A DNA stretch of 5,593 nucleotides, from assembly GCA_017601265.1 (NCBI GenBank), contig JAFNJA010000135.1:1-5593 (forward strand). Direction: 5' to 3'. The position numbers were made by a program, and so were the translations under genes. The notes beneath the pieces are model-generated. The model worked only from the letters and a program-made list of their open reading frames with translations, was not told the DNA's origin and did not search any database. This document shows positions 4,551 through 5,593 of this stretch, one piece after another (positions within the stretch are counted from its first letter, which is position 1; each line of letters begins with the position of its first letter). The stretch comes from Candidatus Brockarchaeota archaeon. Lineage in GTDB: Archaea; Thermoproteota; EX4484-205; DTQO01.

Positions 4551-5315
4551 ATGCCTGAGGTTTCGGTCATCCTGCCGGCGCACGACGAGGAGGAAAACAT
4601 CGGCCGGGCCATCTCCCTCGTCCACCGGATAATGAAGGGCCTCTCGTACGACCACGAGATAGTGGTCGTCGACGACGGGAGCAGCGACAACACGTTCTCG
4701 GAGGCGGTGAAGGCCCGGTCATCTTTGGAACTCGAGAGTCTCGTCAAGGTCGTGAGGTACGCCCCCAACCGGGGTAAGGGGTACGCGATAAGGAAGGGGT
4801 TCGAGAACTCGAGAGGAGATTACGTCGTGTTCATAGACAGCGACCTGGACATCTCGCCCAACCACCTGGGCCATTACGTCGGCGCTTTGCGGGGAGCCGA
4901 CATCGTCGCTGCCTCGAAGTTCCACCCGGATTCGAGGGTCGAGTCTCCCGCGATGCGAAAGGTCCTGAGCCTGGCCTACCACTGGCTCGCGAGGCTCTTG
5001 CTGGGCATCAGCGTCACGGACACGCAGGCGGGCCTCAAGGCTTTCAAGAGGGAAGCTTTGGAGAAGGTGATGTCCGCGATGGTCGTCAAGAGGTACGCTT
5101 TCGACGCGGAGGTGTTCGCGATCGCGGAGATATGCAAGTTCAAGGTGAAGGAGCTGCCGGTCCACATAAACCTCAGGGCAGGTTTTTCCGGGAGGAACGT
5201 CGCGGGGATGTTAGTCGACCTCCTGGGGATCGCGTACAGGAAGCGCGTCAAGCACTACTACCAGAAGATTCTCGAGAGTCGAGCCGGGGCAGCCTATCGG
5301 CGCCCTCCGCGATGA
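4551..5315 (+). CDS. Family 2 glycosyltransferase, polyprenyl-phosphate sugar synthase-like
   Basis: This 254-residue GT-A enzyme of family GT2 resembles dolichol-phosphate mannose and glucose synthases (DPM1/ALG5 type). It would transfer a sugar from a nucleotide sugar to a polyprenyl phosphate at the cytosolic membrane face. Visible motifs: VSVILPAHDEEENI (4-17) at the nucleotide-binding strand, IVVVDDGSSDNT (37-48), NRGKGYAIRKG (73-83), the metal-binding DSD at 96-98 in VVFIDSDLD, and VTDTQAGLKAFKR (155-167), the acceptor-side signature of this subfamily, followed by YAFDAEV (182-188). There is no C-terminal membrane anchor, as in soluble DPM1-type enzymes, so a membrane partner or peripheral binding is expected. 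ATG at 4551 gives the usual short lead before the first strand; an in-frame TTG at 4530 would add seven residues (MRAAARS) and sits where transcription should begin, so it stays possible. The divergent membrane-protein gene is the natural candidate user of the product. Family is certain; sugar and lipid are unknown. Confidence 0.93.
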   Translation: MPEVSVILPAHDEEENIGRAISLVHRIMKGLSYDHEIVVVDDGSSDNTFSEAVKARSSLELESLVKVVRYAPNRGKGYAIRKGFENSRGDYVVFIDSDLDISPNHLGHYVGALRGADIVAASKFHPDSRVESPAMRKVLSLAYHWLARLLLGISVTDTQAGLKAFKREALEKVMSAMVVKRYAFDAEVFAIAEICKFKVKELPVHINLRAGFSGRNVAGMLVDLLGIAYRKRVKHYYQKILESRAGAAYRRPPR

Positions 5316-5357
5316 TTGCGGCGGGTCCGCGAGCCCTGGAGTTGCGCAGACTTCGCC

Positions 5358-5422
5358 TTTGGCCGGCAGTCCTGGCCCGGCAACCCCTTTTTCTGGCTCC
5401 AAAAAACGCCTTACCGGCCAAA
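5358..5422. repeat. Inverted repeat upstream of the ArsR-like gene
   Basis: TTTGGCCGG (5358-5366) and CCGGCCAAA (5414-5422) are perfect nine-base inverted arms 47 bases apart. The right arm ends about eight bases before the TATA-like stretch of the regulator gene. ArsR-family repressors often bind inverted repeats at their own promoters, but the spacing here is long, so this is only a candidate operator. Confidence 0.35.
5384..5392 (+). terminator. T-run downstream of the glycosyltransferase gene
   Basis: CCCCTTTTT lies about 70 bases past the TGA stop at 5313-5315. Archaeal RNA polymerase commonly stops at T-runs without a hairpin. The run has only five T, so the call is weak. Confidence 0.25.
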
Positions 5423-5428
5423 ACGGAA

Positions 5429-5437
5429 GGTTTTTAC
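5429..5437 (+). promoter_or_regulatory. Putative TATA-like box for the ArsR-like gene
   Basis: GGTTTTTAC is centred about 24 bases before the TTG at 5457. No ribosome binding site precedes that TTG, so a leaderless or nearly leaderless message is likely. The match to the consensus is only moderate. Confidence 0.35.
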
Positions 5438-5456
5438 CTGCGCCCGCTTCGCGTGG

Positions 5457-5593
5457 TTGTGGAAGGCGTTGAGCGCCAGCGATCCCGAGCTCTCCAAGTT
5501 GTTGGTCGCCTTGGGGCACGAGAAGAGGAGGAGGATAGTCCAACTCCTCGGGGAGAGGGGGGCGCTCAGCGTTTCGGAGCTCAAGAGGGAGAT
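5457..5593 (+). CDS. ArsR-like winged-helix transcriptional regulator, N-terminal part
   Basis: The first 45 codons of a gene cut by the window edge. The translation contains ALGHEKRRRIVQLLGERGALSVSELKRE (residues 18-45), the classic opening of ArsR-type winged-helix proteins: an L-G-x-x-x-R-R-x-I helix, a turn (ERGALS), and the first helix of the helix-turn-helix (SVSELKRE). Such proteins are usually dimeric DNA-binding repressors acting at their own or nearby promoters; some archaeal ones sense metals or redox state, others have unknown signals. No metal-binding residues can be judged from this fragment. The start is taken as TTG at 5457, with TTG at 5469 as an alternative; no in-frame ATG or GTG was seen close by. 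The inverted repeat just upstream could be its operator. It follows the glycosyltransferase by about 140 bases with its own likely promoter, so it is probably not part of that operon. Confidence 0.7.
   Translation, partial: MWKALSASDPELSKLLVALGHEKRRRIVQLLGERGALSVSELKRE

Noticed and set aside
4719..5165. Minus-strand open frame antisense to the glycosyltransferase
   Set aside because: The plus strand has clear GT2 motifs; the antisense frame is Arg/His/Asp-rich, as expected of a shadow in GC-rich DNA.
5211..5543. Minus-strand open frame across the glycosyltransferase end and the ArsR-like gene
   Set aside because: It overlaps two better supported plus-strand genes and has no recognisable domain.

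Overview
The window looks like chromosome from a thermophilic, moderately GC-rich archaeon, most likely of the TACK group. This rests on several signs: archaeal TATA-like boxes about 27 bases before start codons, TTG and GTG starts, AGG as a common arginine codon, a charged coiled-coil acylphosphatase, a leaderless gene for an archaeal-type nuclease-fold protein, and a Dol-P-sugar-synthase-like glycosyltransferase. The species cannot be fixed from the sequence alone.

Left part (1-1158, minus strand): an acylphosphatase with a long C-terminal coiled coil whose core positions are almost all aromatic (73-681), and a small hypothetical protein (769-1146). A hairpin and a TATA-like box separate the two genes. 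Middle (1159-1765): about 600 bases with no intact gene. It holds a pair of interleaved inverted repeats, a possible structured patch, a GC-rich palindromic patch, and a minus-strand stretch that resembles the decayed C-terminus of a TnpB transposase. Next comes a leaderless minus-strand gene (1766-2401) for a coiled coil joined to a PD-(D/E)XK-like domain; it contains a perfect 39-base internal duplication.

Right part: a large multi-pass membrane protein resembling GT-C glycosyltransferases (2561-4354, minus) is divergent from a family 2 glycosyltransferase (4551-5315, plus) across a 196-base intergenic region with a TATA-like box facing each way. A cytosolic GT2 that loads a sugar onto a polyprenyl phosphate and a GT-C membrane enzyme that uses the lipid-linked sugar would form a natural pair for surface glycan or protein glycosylation; this is inference. 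The window ends inside the start of an ArsR-like winged-helix regulator (5457 onward).

No CRISPR array, tRNA, rRNA or intact mobile element was seen. No clearly new multi-gene system stands out. The most distinctive points are the aromatic-core coiled coil on the acylphosphatase, the recent in-frame duplication in the nuclease-like gene together with its substituted active-site positions, and the decayed, structured intergenic region.
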